A program made the position numbers and the translations under genes. The notes beneath the pieces were generated by a model. That model had not been told where the DNA came from. It ran no database searches and worked only from the letters and a program-made list of their open reading frames with translations. Below are positions 51,731 through 60,528 of a stretch of DNA of 64,000 bases, one piece after another. Origin of the DNA: CAZPEV01 sp964585635 (GTDB taxonomy: Bacteria > Zixibacteria > MSB-5A5 > GN15 > JAAZOE01). Within the stretch, counting starts at the first letter, position 1; every line of letters starts with the position of its first letter. Location: contig CAZPEV010000001.1 of NCBI GenBank assembly GCA_964585635.1, positions 9,324-73,323 on the forward strand, in the 5' to 3' direction.

Positions 51731-52894
51731 TTAACCTCCATGATGCAAGTTAAAGTTGTTCCCCATCAGGTTCATATCCTGTGATTTATTACTGTTATTG
51801 CTTGACAACTCATGATCGCCGGCAGACGTCGGCAGGGAATGGTCCGTCAATTGCGACAGCCTGGCGCGGATGAATTCGGGAATGCGACAGACCTGAATCT
51901 TGTTGTTGAAAATCTGACCGATGTACACCTGGTCCCGGTTGTCAACCGCCAGCCAGGTGGGATGGAAAAACCATCCCGGGCTGACGCCCTTGCCGCCGAA
52001 TTCACCCAAGAATTTGCCGGAGGCCGAAAAACAGACGACGTTGTAGCGGTGCTTGTCGAGCACCATGATCAAATCATGGCCGGTGACAGCCACGGCCACC
52101 GGGAAAGTCAGTTCGCCGATGCCGGTTCCGCTATGACCGATCATTCCTTGAAGATCTCCCTCGAGATCGTAGCGATAGACAACCCCCAATGAGGCGACGG
52201 GCAGGTAGATCAGGTCACCGGCGATGGTCAACGATCCGCAAGCCAGCTCGGCCCGATGCGTCGAATCGATATCGGCGGCGACGGCGAATTCCCGCTCGAC
52301 GCTCCCGTCGTGGCGCACACGGATGATGCGCAGGGAATTCTGATCGAGAAGATAGAGACGATCCCGGCTATCGATGGCGATCGAGCCCGGCTCCGGAGGC
52401 GAAGCGGAAGAATCAGAGCCTATTGCCAATTGACGGAGATAAAGACCATCGTAGTCATAGACGAATATCTTTCGCCCGGACGTCGTGGAACCAAGCACAT
52501 AGATATATCCTGCGGAGTCGACCGCGACATCGGACGGGGCGCCGCACTGCTCGCTGGTGGAAAATTCGTACAGGTACACCCCTTGGCGATCAAGAATAAC
52601 GATCCGGCTATTGCCGGGATCGGCGACATAGATCTCGCCGTTCCTGGGCTCAATGAGTATCCGCTCCGGTCGCAGAAAATGATTCTGGCTTCCCGGCAGG
52701 GTAAGGTCGCGGATATATTCGGCCGGAACTGATAGATCGCTCTCCGTTTGCGCTAATAGCAAAGAAGGGGAGGAGAACCATGTCAGCGAGCCAAGCAGCA
52801 GAATGCCGGCAACGGCTGCAACCGGTCTGGTACCACAGCCGTCAAACAGGACTTGAGGTATCCTGTATTTGTGATTTCTTTCACAAGATTCCAT
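51731..52894 (-). CDS. Exported NHL-repeat beta-propeller protein
   Basis: The 387-residue protein has an export segment at ~27-49 (AVAGILLLGSLTWFSSPSLL) and six NHL-type blades: FLRPERILIEPRNGEIYVAD, NSRIVILDRQGVYLYEF, GAPSDVAVDSAGYIYVLG, PGSIAIDSRDRLYLLD, FPVAVAVTGHDLIMVLD, HPTWLAVDNRDQVYIG. A low-complexity Asn/His-rich tail (SSNNSNKSQDMNLMGNNFN) ends 4 bp before the OmcS-like gene, whose ribosome site lies inside this gene's last codons. NHL propellers commonly accompany OmcS/OmcE/OmcZ-type cytochromes. The start lacks a good ribosome site. Confidence 0.85.
   Translation of the reverse strand: MESCERNHKYRIPQVLFDGCGTRPVAAVAGILLLGSLTWFSSPSLLLAQTESDLSVPAEYIRDLTLPGSQNHFLRPERILIEPRNGEIYVADPGNSRIVILDRQGVYLYEFSTSEQCGAPSDVAVDSAGYIYVLGSTTSGRKIFVYDYDGLYLRQLAIGSDSSASPPEPGSIAIDSRDRLYLLDQNSLRIIRVRHDGSVEREFAVAADIDSTHRAELACGSLTIAGDLIYLPVASLGVVYRYDLEGDLQGMIGHSGTGIGELTFPVAVAVTGHDLIMVLDKHRYNVVCFSASGKFLGEFGGKGVSPGWFFHPTWLAVDNRDQVYIGQIFNNKIQVCRIPEFIRARLSQLTDHSLPTSAGDHELSSNNSNKSQDMNLMGNNFNLHHGG
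52869..52886. promoter_or_regulatory. CRP/FNR-family-like palindrome at the start of the NHL-omcS-like unit
   Basis: TTGTGA-TTTCTT-TCACAA is a perfect 6-6-6 inverted repeat containing TGTGA-N6-TCACA, the CRP consensus. It overlaps codons 3-8 of the NHL gene as annotated, so it would act as an operator just downstream of the start, or is coincidental. Confidence 0.4.
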
Positions 52895-53204
52895 AAGATA
52901 ACACGATAGATAAAACGCAGTTCGCGTTAGTTATACCTCACTAATATGTTCTCCTAGAAAATGTACGCAAGAATTGAGAAAAAGCAAGGAATTTTGTCTT
53001 GATTGGCAAAGAATTTTGACAAATAAAGTCTTCAATTCGACAACGGATTTGGATCAGGTATGGACTCTCTTCGGAAATGGTAATATGGGACCGGCAAGAA
53101 GGTCATCAATACGTCACAATACGTTGATAAGCGATTGTTTATCAGATACTTAGGATATGGAGAGCCCGTCCATCTATGCCATCTACCCCTAATAGCATGC
53201 AACG
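52895..53204. other. AT-rich intergenic region of the cytochrome locus
   Basis: This 310-bp stretch is far more AT-rich than its surroundings and holds no gene. It has a near-perfect direct repeat (GGAATTTTGTC at 52988 and AGAATTTTGAC at 53010), two CAATACGT copies (53107 and 53117) and an inverted repeat TGATAA-N8-TTATCA (53125-53144). On the minus strand TTGCTT-N16-TACATT is a possible promoter for the NHL-omcS-like genes. Confidence 0.55.
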
Positions 53205-53963
53205 CTATGACTTATCGGAATGGCAGGACAGGCATAGTGATCTCGGGGGATTTGATCCGATCAGCAAATGCTCGCTGCGGGAACCGAGCAGGTGACACGT
53301 TTGACACTCTATCTTATTTTCGAACAAGACAATAGACGAATCCAGCCCTTCGGCGTTGACAGACCCGAGCCGGCCAATGGTTCCCAGCGGATGGGTGGCA
53401 TGTTCAGCAAGACGAGGTTGATCGGATCTGAATTCACCGCTGGGCGCGTAGTCCGACCGCAAGGAATGACAGAGCAGGCATTTTTCTGACGGGGACAGAG
53501 CTGTAATGATCGGCAGATCGGAATGATATATACCAGCGGCGGCGCGGTGTCCTTCGGACAAGCAGCCGAGAGGTGCCGTTTGATTATGGCAGGATTGGCA
53601 TTCCCGACGCCGGATGATACTTTTGGTATCAATTCGAAACTTCGCCTGGCCGGCTTTAATGACTGATTGATCGTGGAAAAGGTGGCAAGCCAGGCAGCTT
53701 CGACTGGAATTTGAATGAAACCCAAGACCCGCGTCAGATGAGGCTGTCATGATGTCGGCGTGGCATTCGCGGCAGCGGCGATCGAATTCGGCCGCAGGAG
53801 CATAGGTGGTATCGATATTGGCCTGGAGGGAATGGCAATCGGCGCATGCGGCCGATTCGTGCTCAGGACGGCGGTTGGGTGAAGCTCCTCCCAAGACTGG
53901 GAATGACATCAGGAACATGAGCAGAATTTCCGCGGTCAAGACTGACATAATCATTGACTTCAT
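53205..53963 (-). CDS. Seven-haem c-type cytochrome
   Basis: ATG 53963 has GGGAG five nt upstream. The 252-residue exported protein has a signal peptide (VLTAEILLMFLMSFPVLGGA) and seven CXXCH motifs: CADCH, CRECH, CLACH, CQSCH, CLLCH, CQTCH, CLSCH. His-rich spacers (FHSNSSRS, LFHDQS, GHRAAAGIYH, LAEHATHPLG) can provide distal ligands. Spacing is irregular, unlike the 16- and 26-haem proteins, and it does not follow OmcS. It is the first gene of the minus-strand cytochrome cluster, 310 bp before the NHL gene. A periplasmic or surface electron carrier is likely. Confidence 0.9.
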   Translation of the reverse strand: MKSMIMSVLTAEILLMFLMSFPVLGGASPNRRPEHESAACADCHSLQANIDTTYAPAAEFDRRCRECHADIMTASSDAGLGFHSNSSRSCLACHLFHDQSVIKAGQAKFRIDTKSIIRRRECQSCHNQTAPLGCLSEGHRAAAGIYHSDLPIITALSPSEKCLLCHSLRSDYAPSGEFRSDQPRLAEHATHPLGTIGRLGSVNAEGLDSSIVLFENKIECQTCHLLGSRSEHLLIGSNPPRSLCLSCHSDKS

Positions 53964-54069
53964 GCCAACTCCCGACGTCTTACTCCCTATATCGGCATCG
54001 ATCGCCCGATCTTCTCCGGTTTCACGATGGATTGATTGTCCGGCCGCGTGGCGGCGATCCGAATCCGCG

Positions 54070-54101
54070 GCAAAAAAAAGTCCCGGCCAGGGGCCGGGAC
54101 T
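54070..54101 (-). terminator. Intrinsic terminator of the cold-shock gene
   Basis: A perfect 11-bp stem AAGTCCCGGCC/GGCCGGGACTT with a 3-nt loop is followed on the minus strand by a run of eight or nine T. It is 26 bp past the cspA-like stop. Confidence 0.93.
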
Positions 54102-54127
54102 TCTGTGTTCACGATCAGGTGTTCGTC

Positions 54128-54331
54128 TTAGGCAGTGCGCACATTGTTTGCCTGGGGACCTTTGCGGCCCTGGCCAACTTCGTACTCAACCTTCTGGCCC
54201 TCATCGAGAGCCCGGAAACCTTCCATCGCGATGTTGCTGTGATGAACGAAGAGGTCCTCTCCGCCGTCATCAGGAGTTATGAAACCATACCCCTTCTCGG
54301 CGTTGAACCACTTCACTGTACCTTTACTCAC
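54128..54331 (-). CDS. csp: Cold-shock domain protein (CspA family)
   Basis: The start is GTG at 54331, with GAGGAG 8 nt upstream. The 67-residue protein is a single cold-shock domain: [20 protein letters not shown] (RNP1 KGYGFI), DLFVHHSNI (RNP2) and [17 protein letters not shown]. It binds single-stranded RNA/DNA and melts mRNA structure. Length is standard. The gene has its own promoter, a ~100-nt leader with a hairpin touching the ribosome site, and a strong terminator, all consistent with post-transcriptional temperature control. Confidence 0.95.
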   Translation of the reverse strand: MSKGTVKWFNAEKGYGFITPDDGGEDLFVHHSNIAMEGFRALDEGQKVEYEVGQGRKGPQANNVRTA

Positions 54332-54344
54332 TACTGCTACTCCT

Positions 54345-54362
54345 CAGACCCTCAGGGGTCTG
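54345..54362 (-). promoter_or_regulatory. Leader hairpin next to the cold-shock ribosome site
   Basis: On the minus strand CAGACCC-CTGA-GGGTCTG forms a 7-bp stem whose last bases abut the GAGGAG ribosome site. It could hide or expose the site with temperature. Confidence 0.5.
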
Positions 54363-54436
54363 TTTGCTGCTTCCCTCGTCTAGCTATTGGGGTACATTCC
54401 CGAGGGTATAAGAATCCACCCCTGACCTTACATCTT

Positions 54437-54465
54437 AATAAACACCAAAACGTGGCGAAAGTCAA
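54437..54465 (-). promoter_or_regulatory. Candidate promoter of the cold-shock gene
   Basis: TTGACT and TTTATT are spaced by 17 bp on the minus strand; predicted start near 54430 gives a ~100-nt leader. Confidence 0.5.
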
Positions 54466-54618
54466 TCAGTATTTCATGATTTTGTGACCTGATTTCGCCG
54501 CCTTCCTCTGTTTATTCACCGGTCATTATCTGATATCGGCACGAGGCCTCAAATGAATTAGCCCGGTTTTCCCCCGGTCCCGGCCGCAAAGCGCTGATTC
54601 TGCCGGCGGTGCTGTCCG

Positions 54619-56514
54619 TCATAGGTCGAAGGTGTCGATCTCATTCATGGTATCCGGGTTCATTACTCTGGCCGATATCTGCTTGCCTTCCACGGAAAAG
54701 AACACGACCGCCGGCTGAGCGGTGAATGACTGAACATGATTGGACCAGGGCGCCTCCTCGCGGCCGTAGTAGGGGGCGCCGGCAGCGCCGTCGGTGATCT
54801 GCAGCAGCGGTCGGGAAAGGACCAAACGCCGGCCGGCATAATCGGCCGGGTATCTGATCATGTCGTCGGTGATTGACAGACGGCAATAATTGTGTTCGTC
54901 CCCGACCAATATGGCCCTGACCTTGGCGCTGCGATTGACCAGCAGATCCAGAAGCTCATCGCGCCGTTCGATGATTCCCTGGAGGACCGGCCGGCCGGCG
55001 ACGATTGCCCGGGGGGTGTTGCTTCCTCCGTACCACATGGCATCATCGAGATGGCCGCCGTTGGGAAACAGCGGCGTGTGGAGCGAGACCAGGATATGAT
55101 CGATGGCGCTGTCCCCTTCCAGCGCCTCCAGCCGCTTTCGCAGCCAGGCAAGTTGATTATCCATGATGTAGCCGTGGGGATTGCCGCTGGTGGCGGGGCA
55201 ATCGCCCAGGGTATAGCTGTACCAATAGTCGGCGTTGAGCACGATCATGGCCACGTTGTCATAGACGTAGGAATAGACGGTCTCGGCGTAGGTAGGGAAA
55301 TCGATCGCGACGGGGTCGGGATCATAAGCCGCGCCGTCTTCGCCCACCGGGCCGTCGACGGGATTGACGACGTTTCGGGCAAAGATCGCCTCGGCCGATT
55401 CGGTCGCGAACGGAAAGCGATCCACCGCCGCCTGGTCTGGCTCTTCCCCGAACTGCATTACCACCGATTCATGGTTTCCCATGCCCATGGTGACGGGAAA
55501 ATATGCGGCAAACGGCTCGATCACCCGCTTCCAGTTGCTGTATTGGAGGTCGATCTCGTCGATATCAAGGGCATACCCATCGACCATATCGCCGGTGAAT
55601 TGCAGAAACCGCACGCCGGCCTGAGCGCAAGCGGCGACGATCCGTTTCACGATATAACCGTTGACGCCGTAGATATTGCGCTCTCCCCCGCCCGGGCCAC
55701 CCCGGCCATCGCTGGCAAAAGCGAAGACGAACGGCGTTCGCGAACCGGGGGCGGGAGCGGTGCGGAACGAGTACCGGTCCCGATGGCGGCCGTACCGAAC
55801 CTCATACGTATATTCCTGGTCCGGTCTCAGGCCGGATAGCGTGATCTCATGATGGGTCGCCGGCAGACTATCGTCAAATCGGCGTTCATCGACCACGACC
55901 TCTCCCCGGGCGGCGAAATTGGTCTCAAATGACACCACCGCGCCGCGATCGCCAAGCCTATCGATGAACGGTCCTTCGATAATAGACGTATCGACGGCAA
56001 ACGGGCCGGTTCCGTCCAGCATGATCTTGCCGTCGTAAATGAGTCTTCCTTCAGAGTTGACGACCCGGTAACCGAGGCGTACGATCCCCGTCTTTTGCCA
56101 GTTGATGATATCGTAGGCGCCGATCATCTGCCCGGCGATATCGATTTCGGCTTTGCCGCCCGCGATTTTGGCCGACGATTTGAAATAGATGGGATAAGCA
56201 TATCGGGCTTCATCCGGTCCATAGATGAAGCCATAGTACAGGGCGCCGCTGAGGGTGGAATCGCCGAAGTCGAAGGCGAGTCCCCGGGCGGTGCCGGTGA
56301 GGCCGTTGCGGAAGTGGCTGAGACCGTACCGTCCCGGCCGGTAGTACCGCGGGATCGGTCGGTCCTCGCCGGGCGCAAAGACCAACCGGCCGCTATCATC
56401 GGATGAAATATGGGAATAGACTTTCGGAATCTGAGCCGTCGCGCTCATCAGATCGCCGGCCGGCAGACAGCCCAGGCCGAGCAGCCCCATCAGGAAAGCC
56501 AAACCTTTGGTCAC
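54619..56514 (-). CDS. Purple-acid-phosphatase-like metallophosphoesterase lipoprotein
   Basis: I choose GTG 56514 (GGGAGG upstream): the product then begins with a lipoprotein signal (VTKGLAFLMGLLGLGC). The 631-residue protein has an N-terminal beta region, a fibronectin/PAP-N-like segment at ~205-265 (GAVVSFETNFAARGEVVV; LSGLRPDQEYTYEVRYG) and a calcineurin-like phosphoesterase domain: FAFASDGRGG, FLQFTGDMVDG, TMGMGNHES, HILVSLHTPLF, AILVGDEHNY. These give the metal-binding D, GDxxD, GNHE, H and GxxH-type ligands. The first motif is SDGRG rather than the usual DxH/DxG. It likely releases phosphate at the cell surface; a phosphate transporter is divergent from it. Confidence 0.84.
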   Translation of the reverse strand: MTKGLAFLMGLLGLGCLPAGDLMSATAQIPKVYSHISSDDSGRLVFAPGEDRPIPRYYRPGRYGLSHFRNGLTGTARGLAFDFGDSTLSGALYYGFIYGPDEARYAYPIYFKSSAKIAGGKAEIDIAGQMIGAYDIINWQKTGIVRLGYRVVNSEGRLIYDGKIMLDGTGPFAVDTSIIEGPFIDRLGDRGAVVSFETNFAARGEVVVDERRFDDSLPATHHEITLSGLRPDQEYTYEVRYGRHRDRYSFRTAPAPGSRTPFVFAFASDGRGGPGGGERNIYGVNGYIVKRIVAACAQAGVRFLQFTGDMVDGYALDIDEIDLQYSNWKRVIEPFAAYFPVTMGMGNHESVVMQFGEEPDQAAVDRFPFATESAEAIFARNVVNPVDGPVGEDGAAYDPDPVAIDFPTYAETVYSYVYDNVAMIVLNADYWYSYTLGDCPATSGNPHGYIMDNQLAWLRKRLEALEGDSAIDHILVSLHTPLFPNGGHLDDAMWYGGSNTPRAIVAGRPVLQGIIERRDELLDLLVNRSAKVRAILVGDEHNYCRLSITDDMIRYPADYAGRRLVLSRPLLQITDGAAGAPYYGREEAPWSNHVQSFTAQPAVVFFSVEGKQISARVMNPDTMNEIDTFDL

Positions 56515-56924
56515 GACACGCCTCCCGCCGTTATTAGGAAAAGACTGGAAAATCACATCAATCATGGCCGTTCGCACTCTTGCCGGGCACTTCCAGCGAT
56601 AGGGCGGTTAGGTCGCCCCCATGGTCGAATTCCCGATGCCGCTCCAATCTTTCCTTGTCAATCCCGCCGATTCATCCTATATTTCGCTGGTTATCTGGTC
56701 GAAGGCGGCGCTACCGCACCGGCCCGGCAATATACAGGCTATGGAGGTCTGATTCAAGCATTGAGATGGTCGCAGGGATGAGACGGGATGGATAACCACG
56801 CGGTCGAAGCCCGGCCGCCCGCGGCGGCCGGGGTCGATGATGCCGGGGGCCGATTACCCTATTCCAGAATAATCATACCATTTGGCAACAAGGTGTGCCA
56901 TGAAAGGAAACGGGTGGAATAGTC
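56515..56924. other. Divergent intergenic region without a supported gene
   Basis: It holds a candidate promoter (56655-56683, +) and a perfect 10-bp hairpin CCCGGCCGCC-CGC-GGCGGCCGGG (56810-56832) between that promoter and the DUF47 start. The hairpin could act as an attenuator or be an interspersed palindrome. Confidence 0.5.
56655..56683 (+). promoter_or_regulatory. Candidate sigma-70 promoter for the phosphate transport pair
   Basis: TTGTCA, 17-bp spacer, TATATT. It lies ~240 bp upstream of ATG 56925, leaving a long leader containing the 56810-56832 hairpin. Confidence 0.45.
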
Positions 56925-57554
56925 ATGTTTAGGCGGTTACTGCCCAGAGAAACCAGCTTCTTTGATTTCTTTGAAGAGCACAGCAAGTTGTCAATGGAGA
57001 CCTGCCGGGAACTGGAGGCGATCGCTTCAAATCCCACGGAGTTGGTCAGCCGGGCCAACCGGATCAAGGAAATCGAGCATAAGGCGGACAACATTACGCG
57101 GGAATGCATCGATGCCCTTCACCGCACCTTCATCACCCCCATCGACCGAGCCGATATTCACCGCCTGATGCGGCGGCTGGACGACGTTATTGATTCCGTG
57201 GATTCAGCGGCGTCGCGCATGATGCTGTACGAGATAACCGACATGCGATCCGAGTTGAAGCAATTCACGGAAGTCCTGATCAGGGCCACGGCCGCCATCG
57301 AGACCGCGGTGCACAGTCTGCGCCACCTGAAAAAGGGGGGCGAGATCATTCAGGCAAACTGCATGGCCGTGTACGAGGCCGAGACCGAGGCCGATCATAT
57401 TCTGCGGGCGGGCTTGGCGCGACTCTTCAAGCAGGAGAGCGACCCGGCCCTCGTGATCAAATGGAAAGATATTTTTGAACGGTTGGAAAAGGCCACCGAC
57501 CGGTGTGAAGAGGTGGCCAACATAGTCCAGGGAATCGTGATCGAGGCCTCCTGA
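56925..57554 (+). CDS. DUF47/PhoU-like phosphate transport accessory protein
   Basis: The 209-residue all-helical protein shows the DUF47 pattern: MFRRLLPRETSFFDFFEEHS, VSRANRIKEIEHKADNITRE, HRTFITPIDRADIHRLMRRL, DDVIDSVDSAASRMMLYEI, EAETEADHILRAGLARLF, KATDRCEEVANIVQGIVIE. The conserved ExxxD bundles bind metal in PhoU relatives. It lies 2 bp upstream of the Pit transporter gene, the usual arrangement, and is thought to control Pit activity. Confidence 0.92.
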   Translation: MFRRLLPRETSFFDFFEEHSKLSMETCRELEAIASNPTELVSRANRIKEIEHKADNITRECIDALHRTFITPIDRADIHRLMRRLDDVIDSVDSAASRMMLYEITDMRSELKQFTEVLIRATAAIETAVHSLRHLKKGGEIIQANCMAVYEAETEADHILRAGLARLFKQESDPALVIKWKDIFERLEKATDRCEEVANIVQGIVIEAS

Positions 57555-57556
57555 CC

Positions 57557-58588
57557 ATGACCCCAATCATGGTTGTCATCATCGCGACGGTGGCCTTGGC
57601 CCTGATCTTCGACGTTATCAACGGCTTCCATGATGCCGCCAATTCGATCGCCACGGTCGTCTCGACGCGGGTGCTGAGTCCCCGGGTGGCGGTCTGGTGG
57701 GCCGCCTTCTTCAATTTCGTCGCCATGTTCGTTTTCGCCCCCCGGGTGGCTGATACAATCTCCAAAATCGTCAGAATTGACGGCCGCGACACGGTATACG
57801 TCTATGTCGTATTGTCCGGTCTGGTGGGGGCAATCCTGTGGGATTTGCTGACTTGGTGGCTGGGCTTGCCAACCAGTTCTTCGCACGCCCTTATCGGCGG
57901 GGTGGCTGGGGCCGGCCTGGCATACAAGGGGACCGCGATTATCCGCTGGGACAATATCTGGAAAACGGTCAAGTTCATTCCCCTGGCTCCATTGATTGGT
58001 CTTGTTCTCGCGTTCATCGTCATGATAATCGTCTATTGGATATTTCGCCGGTGGCGGCCTAATGAAGTCGATCGGCTGTTCCGCAAAGGGCAGCTACTTT
58101 CGGCTGCGCTATATTCTTTGGGCCACGGCGGCAACGACGCCCAGAAAACGATGGGAATCATCATGGCTTTGCTTATGGCCGGAGGGCTCATGGCTCCCGA
58201 CACCAAGCTTTCGCTCACCCATCTCGATACGGTATGGATTATTCTATCCTGCCATTTGGCCATGGGATTGGGAACGGCCTTCGGCGGCTGGAGAATCGTC
58301 AAGACGATGGGGATGAAGATCACCAAGCTCAAGCCGGTCGGCGGCTTCTGCGCCGAGACGGCGGGCGCCGCAACCCTCTTCATGGCGACGCATCTGGGCA
58401 TTCCCGTATCCACGACGCACACGATTACCGGGGCCATCGTCGGCGTCGGCGCCACCAATAGGCTATCCGGGATCAAGTGGGGCGTGGCCGGACGGATCGT
58501 CTGGGCCTGGCTCTTTACCATCCCTGCCGCCGGGCTGGTCGCCGCCGGATGTTTTTACCTCATCAAATTTTTACATTCCGGATTCTGA
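57557..58588 (+). CDS. pit: Low-affinity inorganic phosphate transporter, Pit family
   Basis: The 343-residue membrane protein has about ten helices and both PiT signature repeats: FDVINGFHDAANSIATVVST near the N-terminus and ALYSLGHGGNDAQKTMGIIM in the second half. It also has LTWWLGLPTSSSHALIGGVA and THLGIPVSTTHTITGAIVG, the paired inverted repeats. It carries phosphate (as metal phosphate or with H+/Na+) across the inner membrane. It is shorter than E. coli PitA (~499) but normal for the DUF47-linked group. It is co-transcribed with the DUF47 gene. Confidence 0.93.
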   Translation: MTPIMVVIIATVALALIFDVINGFHDAANSIATVVSTRVLSPRVAVWWAAFFNFVAMFVFAPRVADTISKIVRIDGRDTVYVYVVLSGLVGAILWDLLTWWLGLPTSSSHALIGGVAGAGLAYKGTAIIRWDNIWKTVKFIPLAPLIGLVLAFIVMIIVYWIFRRWRPNEVDRLFRKGQLLSAALYSLGHGGNDAQKTMGIIMALLMAGGLMAPDTKLSLTHLDTVWIILSCHLAMGLGTAFGGWRIVKTMGMKITKLKPVGGFCAETAGAATLFMATHLGIPVSTTHTITGAIVGVGATNRLSGIKWGVAGRIVWAWLFTIPAAGLVAAGCFYLIKFLHSGF

Positions 58589-58729
58589 GAAGAATCACCC
58601 TGTATATCTCTTCCCCCCCAGATCGTGATTCAAATGCCATCTGTATCGGAGTCAAGGCATTATCGCCGGTTCGGATGAGGGGAGCCGTTTCCTGTTGCTC
58701 CCTGCTTTTTGACGCCCTATATTTCCTTC

Positions 58730-60447
58730 ATGAATCACCAATCGATTGGTGATTACAATATTCTGAAAAAGGCCGGTTCGGGGGGTATGTCCAGCGTCTA
58801 TCTGGCCGTTCATCGCGATGTTCCCAACCTGAAGGTGATCCTTAAGGTGCTGAGCGATCAGCGGATGGTGGATCGTTTCCGCCAGGAGGCCGACAAGCTG
58901 GCCCTGCTCGACGGCCACCCCCGTATCTGCCAGATCAAACACTTCTTCAATCACGGCGACGAAATTGTCATCGCCATGGAATATATCGACGGCACCACCC
59001 TGGAAGAGTTGATGGAGGCGCAAAAACGGCTGCCGGTTGCCTCCGCCCTGCAGATTATCATCGACGTCTTGGACACCCTGGATTTTGCGCATCAGAAGCG
59101 GATTTTTCATCGCGACATCAAGCCCAGCAATATCATGATCGACAGCCGCAACCAGATCAAAATCATCGACTTCGGCATCGCCAAGGCGGACAGCGATCCC
59201 AGCCTGACCGTTACCGGCAGTTCCTGCGGAACGCCGCTGTACATGGCCCCGGAGCAGTTCAATCCCACCGAGACGATTAATTATGCCCTGGTCGATATTT
59301 ATGCCGTCGGCACCACGCTCTATTATCTGGTCACGGGGCAGCTTCCGTTTAGGGGCGACAATCCGTTTGCCCTGCGAGACGCCAAGCTGTTCACCGAGCC
59401 TCCCCGTCCACGCGACCTGAATCCCGAAATCCCCAAGGCGGTCGAGCAAATCATTCTGAAGGCGATCGACAAGGATCCCCAAAACCGTTATGCCTCAGTG
59501 ATGGAAATGCAGGAGGCTCTTAAATCTGTTGGCCGAGGATTGACGCCCGCCGATCGGACGGAGACGATTGCCGCTGAGGGAGAATCCTCTCCCCGCCCAA
59601 GGAAGAAGTTGGGTCTGGTCATGGGCGCGGTGGTGATTCTGGCGGCAGTGATTATAGGGTACTTTGTCATCCGGCCAAAACCCGAGGTCCCTCCCCTGGC
59701 CGCGCCGCACCTGCTGGAACCGGCTGCCGAGGCTGCTTTGGAGGCAGCAACGCCGACGTTTTCCTGGCAGGGGATGTTGCCTGAGATCAAACATTCCAGG
59801 CTCCCAAAATCATAGCCGGTCTGGTCGAAAGCCGCCTTATGGCCGATTCGCTGCCGCCGGGTGATTATTTCTGGCGGGTAAAGACGGTGGACAAGTCAGG
59901 CCGTAGCGGTGCCTACTCGACGACCTCCCGTTTCACGGTGACGGCCGCCCCTCCGGCGGCACCACCCATCGAGCAACCTCCAGCAATGGGCGCCGCCCAG
60001 TTGGAACTCAGCGTTTATCCGGAAGGGGACATTTATGTCGACGGTCGGCAGCAGGGTTCAAACCGGAGCAAGGCCGTTCTGACACTTGACGCCGGCCGCC
60101 ATGCGCTTCGGGTCGAGAACCGCTCCAGCGCCGAAAAGGCCTTCGTCGATACGGTTACCCTGGCCTCGGGCGCCACGGAGCGGCGCCAGTTCAGATTCAC
60201 CATACCGCCAGCGGCGAATATGGGTGAGATACGGGTTGGCTCCCGACCGGCCGGCGCGTCGGTCTATATCGATGGACAACTGCAGGCGCTTCAGACCAAC
60301 ACTACCTTTAGGGTGTTGCTCGGACGGCATGTGGTCAAGGCGGTATTGGCCATCGATGGCGTTTCCAAGGGGGTAACTGACACGGTTTTAGTTGAAGAAG
60401 GTGGTTCTCAGAAAGTATTTTTTGACTTTGAAGAATATCGATTTTAA
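58730..60447 (+). pseudogene. Ser/Thr protein kinase-PEGA gene split by a frameshift or small deletion
   Basis: From ATG 58730 the product is a PknB-type kinase: G-loop KKAGSGGMSS, Lys39, Glu53, HRDIKPSN (D129), DFG (147-149), GTPLYMAPEQF. A TM helix at ~292-312 (LVMGAVVILAAVIIGYFVI) leads to an exported Ig/PEGA tail. The frame stops at 59815 just after TPTFSWQG. The other frame continues the same protein with TFQAPKIIAGLVESRLMADS, LPPGDYFWRVKTVDKSGRSG and two PEGA-like units (GDIYVDGRQQG; GASVYIDGQLQ). The join near 59770-59785 also seems to lack some residues and shows a TGA in the second frame, so more than one base is altered. The kinase domain is intact. Confidence 0.8.
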
Positions 60448-60458
60448 AAAATAAGCGA

Positions 60459-60495
60459 TCCTCTCCGCCGCCGTCCCAAGTAACACCGGAGAGGA
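60459..60495. other. Inverted repeat between kinase and CsgG-like genes
   Basis: TCCTCTCCG and CGGAGAGGA form a perfect 9-bp stem with a 19-nt loop, 12 bp after the kinase frame ends. It may terminate or shape the leader of the next gene. Confidence 0.4.
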
Positions 60496-60528
60496 CCGCA
60501 TGTTTATCTCGTTCGCCAAGGAGTATAT

